Numbered from the stretch's first letter, positions 17,920 to 27,045 are shown. The stretch is DNA of 64,000 bases from Clostridiales bacterium UBA1206 (GCA_002310055.1 DBXS01000020.1:92047-156046); one strand, 5' to 3'. Notes: generated by a model from the letters alone, not told the origin. Made by a program: numbers and translations.

Positions 17920-19317
17920 ATGACAAAACCCAGAATAAGCATTATTGCGGCGATCATACTGTGTCTTGCCGTGGGCTGCGCGGCGTTCGTCGCCGCCGCA
18001 AGCATAAAATCGGTGCAGTACGAAGAAAAACTCGACGCCGCCGAGACCGAAAACGCTTCGCTCGCGGCGGAAAACACCGCGCTGCGCACCGAACTCGACA
18101 CTCTGCGCTCCGTCACGGGCGATATCGACGAAGAACGGCTCGACGCGGTCAACGCCGCCAAACAGCTGGTCGCCGAGGCGCGCCGCACGGTGGAAACGCT
18201 TTACGTCTTCAAAGACGATTCGCCTTTCGCCATAGACCAGGCGGAGGTCGAAAAAGCGCTCGAAGAAGCGAGCGCCCGGCTTCTGAAAGACACTTCGGTC
18301 CCCGTGGAAGAAATAAAAGACGAACTGCTTTACGCCTATTTCAACGCCATCAGCGATCCGTTCACTATGTACCACACCAAGGCGGACATGGAAGAGCTCG
18401 CCGAACAGAGCGCGGGCCGTCTTTACGGCATAGGCGTGTATATCTATTTTGACGAAGACACTTCGTCGCTCTATATCGAGCGCGTCATGCCCGGGTCTCC
18501 CGCTGAAAAAGCCGGACTTAAGATAGGCGACCGCATAAAGAGCATAGAGGACGTAGAAGTCTCGGTCGAGACCTACGACGAATGCGTCAATTCCGTGGCG
18601 GGCGAGCTGGGCACCGAAGTCAAGCTCGTAATAGAACGCGGCGGCGAAACGCTCACCATAAGACCCGTGCGCGGCGAAGTCCGCACCTGCTCGGTGTATA
18701 CCGATTACGTCGGCGATTACGCTCTCATAAACATAAAAGAGTTTTCGGGCCATGTGGTCGAGGATTTCAAAGCGGCGCTTGAAGAAGCCGAATCCAAAAA
18801 CGTAAAGGGATACATTTTCGACGTGCGCGACAATCCCGGCGGCGACCTGGGCATAATATGTGAAGTGCTCGATATGCTGCTGCCCGAAGGCCCCATCGTC
18901 ACCATAGTCCAGTACAACGGGCAGATCTACGAAGAAAAATCCGATTCCGCGTGTCTGGATAAACCCGTCGTCGTGCTCTGCAACGGCAACACCGCATCCG
19001 CGGGCGAGCTGTTCACCAGCGCGCTGCAGAATTACGCGCACGAAGGCAAAAACGTCGCCTGCGTCATAGGCGAGACCACCTACGGCAAAGGCACCATGCA
19101 GCAGATCTACTATCTTTCCGACCGCAGCGGTTTCCGCGTTTCGATGGCGTATTACAATCCGCCTTTCGGCGAAAACTACCATCTCAAAGGCGTCAAGCCC
19201 GATATCGAAGTCGAGCAGAGTCTCACCGTTACCGCTCATCCGTTCCTGCGCGGCACCGACGACGACCTGCAGTATCTGGCGGCGCTCGAATGGCTTAACG
19301 GCGTAGTAAATCAATAA
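17920..19317 (+). CDS. C-terminal processing peptidase (S41 family, CtpA-like)
   Basis: A 465-residue protein with an N-terminal membrane helix and short coiled coil. A PDZ domain is at about 165-240 (GIGVYIYFDEDTS, GSPAEKAGLKIGDRI). The S41 serine protease domain has catalytic Ser360 in GNTASAGEL and Lys390 in GETTYGKGTM. Such proteases trim or degrade exported proteins, often regulators or hydrolases of the wall. Its position 22 bases behind the M23 hydrolase gene suggests that FtsX-associated hydrolase or related proteins are substrates, which is inference. Confidence 0.93.
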   Translation: MTKPRISIIAAIILCLAVGCAAFVAAASIKSVQYEEKLDAAETENASLAAENTALRTELDTLRSVTGDIDEERLDAVNAAKQLVAEARRTVETLYVFKDDSPFAIDQAEVEKALEEASARLLKDTSVPVEEIKDELLYAYFNAISDPFTMYHTKADMEELAEQSAGRLYGIGVYIYFDEDTSSLYIERVMPGSPAEKAGLKIGDRIKSIEDVEVSVETYDECVNSVAGELGTEVKLVIERGGETLTIRPVRGEVRTCSVYTDYVGDYALINIKEFSGHVVEDFKAALEEAESKNVKGYIFDVRDNPGGDLGIICEVLDMLLPEGPIVTIVQYNGQIYEEKSDSACLDKPVVVLCNGNTASAGELFTSALQNYAHEGKNVACVIGETTYGKGTMQQIYYLSDRSGFRVSMAYYNPPFGENYHLKGVKPDIEVEQSLTVTAHPFLRGTDDDLQYLAALEWLNGVVNQ

Positions 19318-19338
19318 TCATATACAGGAGAATTCACA

Positions 19339-19818
19339 ATGGCAAAACAGATTTTTGTTTCTAAAGAAGGGTACGCAAAGCTCCATTCCGAACTTGAATA
19401 CCTCAAAACAGTCAAAAGAAAAGAAGTCGCTCAGGCAATAGCCAAGGCGCGCGCTTACGGCGACCTTTCGGAAAACAGCGAATACGACGAGGCGAAGAAC
19501 GAGCAGGCGGAAGTCGAAAACCGCATAGCCAACCTCGAACAGACCATAGAAAACGCCGTCGTGCTCGACGACAGCGACGTAAAGACCGACAAGGTCAGCG
19601 TGGGCAACGTGGTCAAAATATACGATTACGAGCGCGAAAAAGAATCGGAATACCGCGTGGTCGGTTCCACCGAATCCGATCCTTTCGCCGTGCCCCAGTG
19701 CGTTTCGGACGATTCGCCCATAGGCAAAGCGCTCATAGGCGCCCGCAAAGGCGACACCGTCAATATCGAAACGCCCAAGGGCATCTACAGATGCACCGTG
19801 GTATCCATTTCCAAGTAA
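19339..19818 (+). CDS. greA: transcription elongation factor GreA
   Basis: A 159-residue protein. The N-terminal coiled coil carries the acidic tip that stimulates RNA cleavage in backtracked polymerase (GDLSENSEYDEAKNEQAEVE), and the C-terminal FKBP-like domain ends in KGIYRCTVVSISK. Length and order match GreA. aggag lies 7-8 bases before the ATG. greA next to lysS is a common Firmicutes arrangement, and lysS follows 28 bases later. Confidence 0.97.
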   Translation: MAKQIFVSKEGYAKLHSELEYLKTVKRKEVAQAIAKARAYGDLSENSEYDEAKNEQAEVENRIANLEQTIENAVVLDDSDVKTDKVSVGNVVKIYDYEREKESEYRVVGSTESDPFAVPQCVSDDSPIGKALIGARKGDTVNIETPKGIYRCTVVSISK

Positions 19819-19846
19819 AACATTCAAAAAAAGGAGAATAATCATT

Positions 19847-21346
19847 ATGAGCGAAGAACTTACAAGCACCGAACGTGCGGAATCCTCCGAACAGCAGAAC
19901 GAAATATTCCTTCGACGCAAAAAGCTGGAAGACCTCAAAGCCGCGGGCAGGGATCCGTTCACAATAGTCAAATACGACCGCGATTCGCTCGCCGCGCAGA
20001 TCAAAGCCGATTTCGCGTCTTACGAAAACAAAGAAGTTTCGGTCGCCGGCCGCATCATGTCGCGCCGCATAATGGGCAAGGCGAGCTTCGCCACCATCGC
20101 CGACAACAGCGGAACGATACAGAGCTATATCAGCATAAACGACCTGGGCGAGGAAGCGTATTCGGCGTTCAAAAAAATGGATATCGGCGATATCGTCGGC
20201 ATAAAGGGGTTCGTTTTCCTCACGCGCACCGGCGAAATATCGGTGCACGCTCATTCGCTCACGCTGCTTGCAAAATCGCTGCTGCCGCTGCCCGAAAAAT
20301 TCCACGGCTTAAAGGACGTCGACACGCGTTACCGTCAGCGGTATCTCGATCTTATAGTCAATCCCGAGGTAAAGGAAACTTTTGTCAAGCGTTCGCGCAT
20401 ACTTTCCGAGATCCGCGCGTATCTCGACGGCAAGGGATTTTTGGAAGTCGATACTCCCATACTCACCCCGTTCGAGATCGGCGCCACCGCGCGCCCGTTC
20501 AAAACGCACCACAACACGCTGGATATGGATATGTATCTGCGCATAGAGACCGAGCTGTATCTCAAGCGGCTCATAGTCGGCGGTTTCGACAAGGTTTACG
20601 AAGTCGGGCGCATATTCCGCAACGAAGGCATGGACACCAAGCACAACCCCGAATTCACGTCCATAGAGCTGTATCAGGCGTATACCGATTACAAGGGGAT
20701 GATGGACCTTGTGGAAGAGCTTTACCTTATGCTTGCCGAAAAAATATGCGGCGGCAGGGTCATCACCTATCAGGGCACGCAGATCGATATGGGTCACTGG
20801 GAACGTATGACTATGGCGGAATCGGTCAAAAGGTTCGCCGGAGTCGATTATTATGACTGGAAATCCGACGAAGACGCGCGCGCCGCGGCAAAGGAAAAGC
20901 ACGTGGAAGTCGCTCCCGACGCCACCAAAGGCACCGTGCTCGCCGAACTGTTCGACGCGTTTGTCGAAGAAAACCTCATCCAGCCTACGATAATCTACGA
21001 TTATCCCGTTGAAAACAGCCCGCTCGCAAAGAAGAAGCCCTCCGATCCCGCGTTCACCGAACGCTTCGAGTACTTCATCAACGCCACCGAATACGGCAAC
21101 GCTTTTTCCGAGCTCAACGATCCGGTCGACCAGAAAGAGCGTTTCGAACGCCAGGTCGCCGAAAAGAAAAAGCAGGAACCCGATACCGCGGCGCAGGTCG
21201 ATTACGATTACGTCACCGCGCTCGAATACGGGCTCGCGCCCACCGGCGGACTCGGTTTCGGCATAGACCGCCTGGTCATGCTGCTCACCGACAGCGCCTC
21301 TATCCGCGATGTACTTCTTTTCCCCACAATGAAGTCAATCACATAA
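19847..21346 (+). CDS. lysS: lysine--tRNA ligase (class II)
   Basis: A 499-residue enzyme charging tRNA-Lys. An OB-fold anticodon-binding domain (about 50-155; VSVAGRIMSRRIMGKASFATI) precedes the class II catalytic core. Motif 2 is FRNEGMDTKHNPEFTSIEL and motif 3 is GLGFGIDRLVML. The motif around residue 207 reads IGATARPF where GGATARPF is usual, a mild variation. ATG follows aaggag. No T-box is visible before it, and it is probably read with greA. No terminator is obvious after the stop, where AT-rich sequence begins. Confidence 0.97.
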   Translation: MSEELTSTERAESSEQQNEIFLRRKKLEDLKAAGRDPFTIVKYDRDSLAAQIKADFASYENKEVSVAGRIMSRRIMGKASFATIADNSGTIQSYISINDLGEEAYSAFKKMDIGDIVGIKGFVFLTRTGEISVHAHSLTLLAKSLLPLPEKFHGLKDVDTRYRQRYLDLIVNPEVKETFVKRSRILSEIRAYLDGKGFLEVDTPILTPFEIGATARPFKTHHNTLDMDMYLRIETELYLKRLIVGGFDKVYEVGRIFRNEGMDTKHNPEFTSIELYQAYTDYKGMMDLVEELYLMLAEKICGGRVITYQGTQIDMGHWERMTMAESVKRFAGVDYYDWKSDEDARAAAKEKHVEVAPDATKGTVLAELFDAFVEENLIQPTIIYDYPVENSPLAKKKPSDPAFTERFEYFINATEYGNAFSELNDPVDQKERFERQVAEKKKQEPDTAAQVDYDYVTALEYGLAPTGGLGFGIDRLVMLLTDSASIRDVLLFPTMKSIT

Positions 21347-21440
21347 TAAGTCGCTGTAAGTCGTTATAAACCGTTAAATTAAATAAAATCCGTTCCGTCA
21401 AAGGCTGATATATTAAATTTTCACAATTACGGAGGAAAAA

Positions 21441-23279
21441 ATGAAAAAATCAATTATTATGACAGTGATTTTTTCACTTTCCGTTTTATTTTCAATAGGA
21501 GCTTCTTCACTGTCTGCGGAGGCAAAAATGAGTAATACCGAATCCGATAACATCCCTTACACACAACAAAAATTCTCTTTCACCGCATCAAACGGCGAAA
21601 CCATAAGCTATTATGTATGCCTGCCCAAAGGTTATGACGACACTACCGATTATCCCCTTGTCGTTTATATGCACGGCATCGGCGGTGACACAGATATTTC
21701 GGGTTATGAATATCTGCGTACCGAAATATTCAAGCGTGGCTACAAGGCAGTCATTATCGCCCCTATCGCAAGCTGGAGCGGCGGTCAGGAATGGATTGAC
21801 CGTACGGTTCTTGTCGGCGAAGGGCCGAGAAAAGACTACAACCAAGACGAGCTTACGGCTACAAAAGCACTTGTTGCCGCAAAAGAGCTTATAGAACAAT
21901 CAAAAAATACATATCATACAATCCGAAAGCGTACATATTGCGTAGGCGTTTCCATGGGCGGTTACGGCACTTACGAGCTTATCACAAGATACCCCGGACT
22001 CATTGACGCCGCAGTTCCCATTTGCGGTGCGGGTGACATTTCAAAAGCAAGCTTGTTGTCGGCACTTCCCGTATGGGCATTTCACGGCACGGCAGATGCG
22101 GCGGTCGACTATAACAGCGACAAGGCACTTGCAGATGCAATAGTTGCTTTGGGCAACCCTAATTTCCGTTTCACCACATATGAAGGCGTTGACCACGGTA
22201 TATGGTACAAGGCGATGTCTGAGCCGGATATGTTGCCGTGGCTTTTCTCGCAAAATAACGGAATTTACGAAACAAAGGCCTCTTATACCGCAGAAAACGG
22301 CAAAGCCTTCCTCGATGTAAAAATCAAAATTAAATTTTCCGATGCTTCGAAAATCACCGTTAAGGCAAACGGCAAACCGGTTTCAATGCAAACATACACC
22401 GAGCAGAACGGATATGTCTGGATGTCGTGCGAAGATTTTTTGAACGATGCCACACAAATCGAAATTACGGGTAATGTGGCGGAATCGTTTGTAACATACA
22501 GATTTGCGGAAACTACCGTAAGTTGGGTTGACCCTATAATAGTTAACGAAAACCCCTGGAACGGCGAACAGACGGATTCGTCATGGGACGGTGTCGATGA
22601 TTTAAACGACCTGTCGTTTATTGTACAGTCGTCTAACGTCAAAACCATTTCAGACCCGTATATCAAGCAAACGGTGATTTATAAGGTTGCAAGCGGTGAA
22701 AGCGGCTACTTTATGTATTCCGTCAAAAACAGATATATCACCGATGTAAAAATCAGCCTTTCGGCAATACCCGGATTTTTGCCTTACGATGTCAACGGCT
22801 TTGTCAAATTATTCGCTGTAACGGAAGAAGGCGGTGCCGAAAACGAAATCACTCTTTCCCGTGATGACGGCGTTTTGATTTACGAAAACTCAAACCCTAC
22901 CTATAATTATTACGGATACAACGTGCAATGTGACACCTTGCCTGCCGATACGCTTTGTGTCAAGATAGAAATAGCCGAAAAATACGTCAATTACACTATC
23001 TGTATCGACAAAGTTGAACTCACACTCGAACCTATTAATCCCGACGAGCCTGATGACGAATCCGAAGCCGAAAGCAAAGAGGAATTGACAACCGAGAGTA
23101 AAGAAGAATCGATAGCCGAAAGCAAATCCGAAGGCAAATCGGAAGTATCAGAAAAAAACACATCCTCGGAAGAATCCGAGCCTGAAAGCAAGGGCATATC
23201 TCCGTGGCTTTATATCATCCCCGGTGCGGTTGTAATAATTGTCGCAGCAGTGATTATAATCAGTAAATTATTCAAATAA
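21441..23279 (+). CDS. membrane-anchored alpha/beta-hydrolase esterase, foreign-looking composition
   Basis: A 612-residue exported protein. A signal peptide (about residues 1-28) is followed by a PHB-depolymerase/feruloyl-esterase-like alpha/beta hydrolase domain to about 275: VVYMHGIGG for the oxyanion region, GVSMGGYG with nucleophile Ser171, GTADAAVDY for the acid, and DHGIW for the catalytic His. A beta-rich region (about 280-535) follows, then an acidic Ser/Glu/Lys linker and a C-terminal helix (PWLYIIPGAVVIIVAAVIII). It likely cleaves ester groups from polysaccharides at the cell surface. Base composition is clearly more AT-rich and codon use differs from both flanks, a sign of transfer. 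ggagg lies 6 bases before the ATG. Confidence 0.85.
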   Translation: MKKSIIMTVIFSLSVLFSIGASSLSAEAKMSNTESDNIPYTQQKFSFTASNGETISYYVCLPKGYDDTTDYPLVVYMHGIGGDTDISGYEYLRTEIFKRGYKAVIIAPIASWSGGQEWIDRTVLVGEGPRKDYNQDELTATKALVAAKELIEQSKNTYHTIRKRTYCVGVSMGGYGTYELITRYPGLIDAAVPICGAGDISKASLLSALPVWAFHGTADAAVDYNSDKALADAIVALGNPNFRFTTYEGVDHGIWYKAMSEPDMLPWLFSQNNGIYETKASYTAENGKAFLDVKIKIKFSDASKITVKANGKPVSMQTYTEQNGYVWMSCEDFLNDATQIEITGNVAESFVTYRFAETTVSWVDPIIVNENPWNGEQTDSSWDGVDDLNDLSFIVQSSNVKTISDPYIKQTVIYKVASGESGYFMYSVKNRYITDVKISLSAIPGFLPYDVNGFVKLFAVTEEGGAENEITLSRDDGVLIYENSNPTYNYYGYNVQCDTLPADTLCVKIEIAEKYVNYTICIDKVELTLEPINPDEPDDESEAESKEELTTESKEESIAESKSEGKSEVSEKNTSSEESEPESKGISPWLYIIPGAVVIIVAAVIIISKLFK

Positions 23280-23373
23280 CGTCTGATAAAGAACACAAAA
23301 ATATGAAAGATAATAGCTTTTGAAACATATATAACCACCGGTATCAAACAAACTTCAAACATATATCGCAATA

Positions 23374-23514
23374 ACCAACCTCCCGCCCCGCGCTATGATG
23401 GGCATCGAATCCTGCGGTATGCTCCTCTCCGCTGTCCATAAAGAGGGCGACGAAGAAAAACTCCATCTCTTGCAGGTCGATCCGCACATTCCGGCGGGAG
23501 CGAAACTGTACTGA
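23374..23514 (+). pseudogene. orphan 3' end of a methionyl-tRNA synthetase gene (copy 1)
   Basis: Translation from 23374 reads TNLPPRAMMGIESCGMLL... and ends ...DPHIPAGAKLY before TGA 23512-23514. This matches the end of the C-terminal tRNA-binding (EMAP/Trbp111-like) domain of MetG, where a NLxPRKxxGxxSxGMLL motif is typical. There is no start codon in place, and the preceding sequence is unrelated AT-rich DNA, so it is a remnant of about 46 codons. Confidence 0.7.
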
Positions 23515-23534
23515 CTTATATCCGTGAGGTTTTT

Positions 23535-23849
23535 ATGAAAAAGTCAACGATGCTTTTGACGGCCGCGCTTTTACCGGCCTTATCATTGACTTCGTGCGAA
23601 GCGCATATCGGATCTCGGCAATACGAAGTCGCGTGGTATGTTATCGCCATACCGACAGTTTTGATAATTGTTTCGGCAATGGCGGTCGCGGGGATCGTTT
23701 TATCTAAAAACACTTACGTCTGCCCGGAATGCGGTCACAGGTTCCATCCCAAGTGGTGGCAGGCGGCAGTATCTCTACACGTCAATTCAGACCGCGTGTT
23801 CAAGTGCCCGAAATGCGGCCGCAAGGGTTTTTGCAGAAAAGAAGACTGA
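23535..23849 (+). CDS. small lipoprotein/membrane protein with a zinc-ribbon-like tail
   Basis: A 104-residue protein. The N-terminus MKKSTMLLTAALLPALSLTSC looks like a lipoprotein signal, and a further membrane helix lies at about residues 33-56. The C-terminal tail has two Cys pairs, CPECGHRF and CPKCGRKGFC, probably binding a metal ion. gtgagg lies 8 bases before the ATG. It lies between two metG 3' remnants and is not known to relate to them. No function is assigned. Confidence 0.7.
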   Translation: MKKSTMLLTAALLPALSLTSCEAHIGSRQYEVAWYVIAIPTVLIIVSAMAVAGIVLSKNTYVCPECGHRFHPKWWQAAVSLHVNSDRVFKCPKCGRKGFCRKED

Positions 23850-23851
23850 CG

Positions 23852-23899
23852 CTTTTCCAGGCGGACCCTCACATCCCCGCAGGAGCGAAACTTTATTGA
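23852..23899 (+). pseudogene. orphan 3' end of a methionyl-tRNA synthetase gene (copy 2)
   Basis: From 23852 the sequence reads LFQADPHIPAGAKLY then TGA (23897-23899), nearly the same last 15 residues as copy 1 but with different third bases. It starts 2 bases after the stop of the zinc-ribbon gene and is followed immediately by a strong terminator, as a genuine gene end would be. Confidence 0.65.
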
Positions 23900-23904
23900 T
23901 GATA

Positions 23905-23934
23905 CGACCGGCGCCGCCGCGCCGGTCGGGTTTT
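23905..23934 (+). terminator. intrinsic terminator behind metG remnant copy 2
   Basis: A 10-bp perfect stem (23905-23914 with 23919-23928), a 4-base loop, then GGTTTT. Confidence 0.8.
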
Positions 23935-23962
23935 ATAAACAGTAAAAAAAGAGGCGAACGTT

Positions 23963-24271
23963 TTGTCAGAGATATTTGAAATCATCATGGTGCTAAGCTT
24001 CGGCGCGTCGTGGCCGTTCAGCGTCGTACGTTCTTATAAGTCCAAAAGCACAAGGGGCAAAAGCCCCGTGTTTTTGTGCCTTATTATTTTCGGTTACATA
24101 GCCGGAATAGTCGCCAAGCTGACTAACGAAACGTATATGGCGTCTTTTTCGCAAAAGTGGTACGTTCTTGTTTTTTACGTTATCAATATGCTTATGGTCA
24201 CCGCCGATCTGCTGATTTACATAAGGAACAGAAAGCTTGAGCGCAAAGCCGCGCAAAACGGCGGGGTCTGA
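23963..24271 (+). CDS. three-helix membrane protein (SemiSWEET/PQ-loop-like)
   Basis: A 102-residue protein beginning with TTG at 23963, 7 bases after gaggcg. Three hydrophobic segments are visible (about 5-20, 35-52 and 67-86). A P in SFGASWPFSVVRSYKSKSTRGKS sits in a context resembling the PQ-loop of SemiSWEET transporters, and a basic tail follows. A sugar or small-solute carrier role is possible but not shown. An in-frame ATG near 23987 is a weaker alternative start. It belongs to the disturbed 21.3-24.3 kb segment. Confidence 0.65.
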   Translation: MSEIFEIIMVLSFGASWPFSVVRSYKSKSTRGKSPVFLCLIIFGYIAGIVAKLTNETYMASFSQKWYVLVFYVINMLMVTADLLIYIRNRKLERKAAQNGGV

Positions 24272-24356
24272 AGAATACGCGTGCGCCGGGACCGCGCTTT
24301 TACGGCAAGGCGCTTTCAATACGATTCTTAATGTTTTATAAATAGGCATTATTTGC

Positions 24357-24385
24357 TTGACTTGCGCGCGAGTTTATGGTAAACT
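24357..24385 (+). promoter_or_regulatory. sigma-A promoter for the glycosyltransferase operon
   Basis: TTGACT at 24357-24362, 17 bases, TAAACT at 24380-24385. It overlaps an in-frame ATG at 24376, which shows that translation cannot begin there. Confidence 0.65.
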
Positions 24386-24408
24386 TGCAGATGATGGGAG
24401 ATAATGAC

Positions 24409-25569
24409 TTGAAAAAAATAAAAGTTTTGTTCCCGCTTATCGAATCCGGTTTCGGGCATATAATGACCGCAAAAGCAATAGGGCAGGTATTTGCCGAAAA
24501 ATACGGCGATAAATGCGACGTTGAACTTTGTGAATTCTTCACCGAGACGGGTGATAAGCATCTAATAAAATACGAGCGTATGATGTCCAGACAAGTGAAA
24601 ACGTACAACACGTTTCCGCCTATCGGCTTTATGGCTACGGTTTTTTGCGAAATTTTCGGCTCGGTGCTCTCTTCGCTCGGCTCCATACGTCTCATAGCGC
24701 CGTTTGCTTTTAAACACGGCGTCGCGCACATGCGTGAGCTTGCGCCCGACGTCGTTTTCAGCACGCACTGGGCAACGAATTATTACGCCGAGCACATTAA
24801 AGAAGACAAGCCTTTCACAGTTATGTACTGCCCGGACGCGCAGCTCAACAAGCTCTTTGAATATCACGCCGACCTCAATATGATAAGTATGCCGTACGGA
24901 TATCTCAAAGCGCTGCGCAAGCGCAAGTACGATATAAACAATATGAAACTCGTCCCGTTCTTCATCCGCAACGAGGCGTTCGACGTCTGTACCGACAAAA
25001 AAGAGCTGCGCCGCAGGCTGGGGCTGCCGGAAGACAAATTCACGGTCCTGCTCGCCGAAGGCGGCTACGGAATAGGCAAGACCGAAAAGCTCTGCCGCCG
25101 GCTGGTAAAGGAACACGTCCCCATGACGGTCATACCGGTATGCGGCACCAACAAAAAGCTGTACGAACGGCTCACAAAGCTCGCCTGCTCGCCCGAGATC
25201 ACTTTCGTACCGCACGGATTTGCCGATAATATGCTCGAACTTCAGGCGGCGGCGGATATATTCTGCGGCAAAAGCGGCAATATGCTCGCCGAACCCACGT
25301 TTTACGGCAATCCATCTATCGTAAACCATTACGCAAATCTCATAGAACGCAACATAGCCGACCATTATCTCAACACCGTGGGCTGCACGATCAAGATGTT
25401 TTCGCCCAAAAAGGCGGTAGAATTGCTCAAATCGTTCGCGGCGGACCCCGTACTAATGGAACCGTACCGGCGCGCCGCGCGCGATTATCACGGGAATTTC
25501 GGAGCCGGAAAAGCGGCTGATATGCTTTGGGCGGCGATAAAAGAAAGATTCCCCGACCGCGCGGTCTGA
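24409..25569 (+). CDS. MGDG synthase-like glycosyltransferase (GT28 family)
   Basis: A 386-residue enzyme of the monogalactosyldiacylglycerol-synthase/UgtP/MurG-like group, expected to transfer a sugar from a UDP-sugar to a membrane lipid. The N-terminal domain has GFGHIMTAKAIGQVF. The C-terminal nucleotide-sugar domain has LLAEGGYGIGKTEKL, VPHGFADNMLELQAAADIFCGKSGNMLAEPTFYGNP and the NI/N loop. TTG 24409 is chosen as start because gggag lies 8 bases before it and the promoter at 24357-24385 excludes ATG 24376. A GT2 enzyme follows on the same strand. Confidence 0.85.
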   Translation: MKKIKVLFPLIESGFGHIMTAKAIGQVFAEKYGDKCDVELCEFFTETGDKHLIKYERMMSRQVKTYNTFPPIGFMATVFCEIFGSVLSSLGSIRLIAPFAFKHGVAHMRELAPDVVFSTHWATNYYAEHIKEDKPFTVMYCPDAQLNKLFEYHADLNMISMPYGYLKALRKRKYDINNMKLVPFFIRNEAFDVCTDKKELRRRLGLPEDKFTVLLAEGGYGIGKTEKLCRRLVKEHVPMTVIPVCGTNKKLYERLTKLACSPEITFVPHGFADNMLELQAAADIFCGKSGNMLAEPTFYGNPSIVNHYANLIERNIADHYLNTVGCTIKMFSPKKAVELLKSFAADPVLMEPYRRAARDYHGNFGAGKAADMLWAAIKERFPDRAV

Positions 25570-25653
25570 TCATTTTGCGCCGGGGAAGCAAGGCAAAAAT
25601 AAAATAAAATGCGCCGCCGTGTGTTCGTTCACAGACGGCGCGGTAAGGGACAA

Positions 25654-26997
25654 ATGAGCTATTTAGAGATCGTCCAGCTGATCACGAGCATACTTTTCAC
25701 CGTTATGGGCGCGCTTTTCGCGCATTTCGTGATATTCGGCGTAGTCGGCGTGTTTTTCAAAAAATCGTACCCCAGGACCGAAAAGATAAATAAATTCGGC
25801 GTCATCATCCCCGCCCGCAACGAGGAGGCGGTGGTGGCGGGGCTTATAGAAAGCGTGCGCAAGAACGATTATCCGCAGGATATGCTGCAGGTGTTCGTCA
25901 TAGCGCACAACTGCACCGATAAGACCGCCGAGATCGCCCGCGCCTGCGGCGCCACGGTATACGAATATAACAATCCCGCCGAGAACACTATGGGTTTTGC
26001 CTTCAAGCACCTGTTTTCGTGCATAGAACGCGATTACGGCACGCAGAGTTTCGACGGATTTTTCCTGTTCAACGCCGACAACATACTCGATAAAAACTAT
26101 ATCGCCCGTATGAACGACGCGTTCGAGCATTTCGAGCGCGAATGCGTCATCACGTCCTACCGGAATTCCAAGAATTTCGGCACTAACCTCATTTCCGGGC
26201 TTTACGGAATGTATTTCGCGGTCGGCTGCCGTATGGAAAGCCGCGGCAGAACGGTGCTCGGCTGTTCCACCCGCGTGCAGGGCACGGGGTATCTCATCAA
26301 TTCCAACGTGGTAAAGAACGGCTGGCCCTACGTTTCGCTCACCGAAGACTGGGAATTCACCGCCGACCAGATACTTTACAACAACACCATCCGCTATTGC
26401 GACGACGCGGTGTTCTACGACGAACAGCCCACGACTTTCCGCATAATGTGGCGCCAGCGCGTGCGCTGGTCGCGCGGACATCTGCTGGTGTTCTACGCGC
26501 GGTTCAAAGAACTGTTCGCAAGCCTTTTCAAAAAAGAGACCCGCCACTGGGTGTCGCTTTACGATATCACCGTTTATATACTGCCGTCGCCAATAATAAT
26601 GCTCATCCTCCAGGCGGTCCAGCTGACGCTGCTGCTCACCGCGCCGCTCGTCGACGAAAACGTCACTATGCAGCAGGTGATATTCGGTTCCACCGCCAAT
26701 TTCTGGTATTCAGACGGCTTGCTGTTTTCGTGGATCAAATCCACGCTCATCTCGCTCGCGTCGATGCTGCTCATGGCGGCGCTCATTTTCATAATCGAAC
26801 GCAAGCGCATCCACGGCGTGAGCTTTATGCGCAAGGTGCTCATCACGCTGTGCTGGCCGCTGTTCCTGCTCATACAGCTGCCTATGGACGTGCAGGCGCT
26901 GTTTTCGCGCCATCTCGGCTGGAAACCCATCCCGCACAAGGACCAGACCAAATTCGAAAACGTCAATTCTCCCGCCGCGGAAAAAGCCGCCGAATGA
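25654..26997 (+). CDS. membrane-bound family 2 glycosyltransferase
   Basis: A 447-residue processive-type glycosyltransferase. An N-terminal helix (about residues 5-35) is followed by the GT-A domain: VIIPARNEEAVVAGLIESV, NADNILD with the metal-binding Asp, and the acceptor and processivity motifs TEDWEF and QRVRWSRG. Three or four C-terminal helices (about 305-420) would form a channel, as in hyaluronan or poly-GlcNAc synthases. It probably makes or extends an envelope polysaccharide or glycolipid. ATG 25654 follows aaggga. A small hairpin precedes it, and a strong terminator follows the gene. Confidence 0.88.
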   Translation: MSYLEIVQLITSILFTVMGALFAHFVIFGVVGVFFKKSYPRTEKINKFGVIIPARNEEAVVAGLIESVRKNDYPQDMLQVFVIAHNCTDKTAEIARACGATVYEYNNPAENTMGFAFKHLFSCIERDYGTQSFDGFFLFNADNILDKNYIARMNDAFEHFERECVITSYRNSKNFGTNLISGLYGMYFAVGCRMESRGRTVLGCSTRVQGTGYLINSNVVKNGWPYVSLTEDWEFTADQILYNNTIRYCDDAVFYDEQPTTFRIMWRQRVRWSRGHLLVFYARFKELFASLFKKETRHWVSLYDITVYILPSPIIMLILQAVQLTLLLTAPLVDENVTMQQVIFGSTANFWYSDGLLFSWIKSTLISLASMLLMAALIFIIERKRIHGVSFMRKVLITLCWPLFLLIQLPMDVQALFSRHLGWKPIPHKDQTKFENVNSPAAEKAAE

Positions 26998-27012
26998 CCT
27001 TAAAACCAAAAA

Positions 27013-27044
27013 ACCGTTCGGGCATTTGCCCGAACGGTCTTTTT
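27013..27044. terminator. bidirectional terminator between the GT2 and SGNH esterase genes
   Basis: An 11-bp perfect stem accgttcgggc / gcccgaacggt with a 4-base loop. It is followed by CTTTTT on the plus strand and TTTTTT on the minus strand. Confidence 0.88.
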
Positions 27045-27045
27045 A

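Noticed and set aside
19819..19846. T-box leader before lysS
   Set aside because: Only 28 bases separate greA and lysS, leaving no space for a T-box.
21350..24290. Complete integrative mobile element
   Set aside because: No integrase, transposase, relaxase or flanking att repeats longer than the metG-tail similarity were found; only remnants of insertion are supported.
24376..24408. ATG 24376 as start of the glycosyltransferase
   Set aside because: It lies between the -35 and -10 boxes of the promoter at 24357-24385, so it is not transcribed.
25580..25653. Hairpin before the GT2 gene as a terminator
   Set aside because: The stem is interrupted and has no T run, so it is at most a leader structure.
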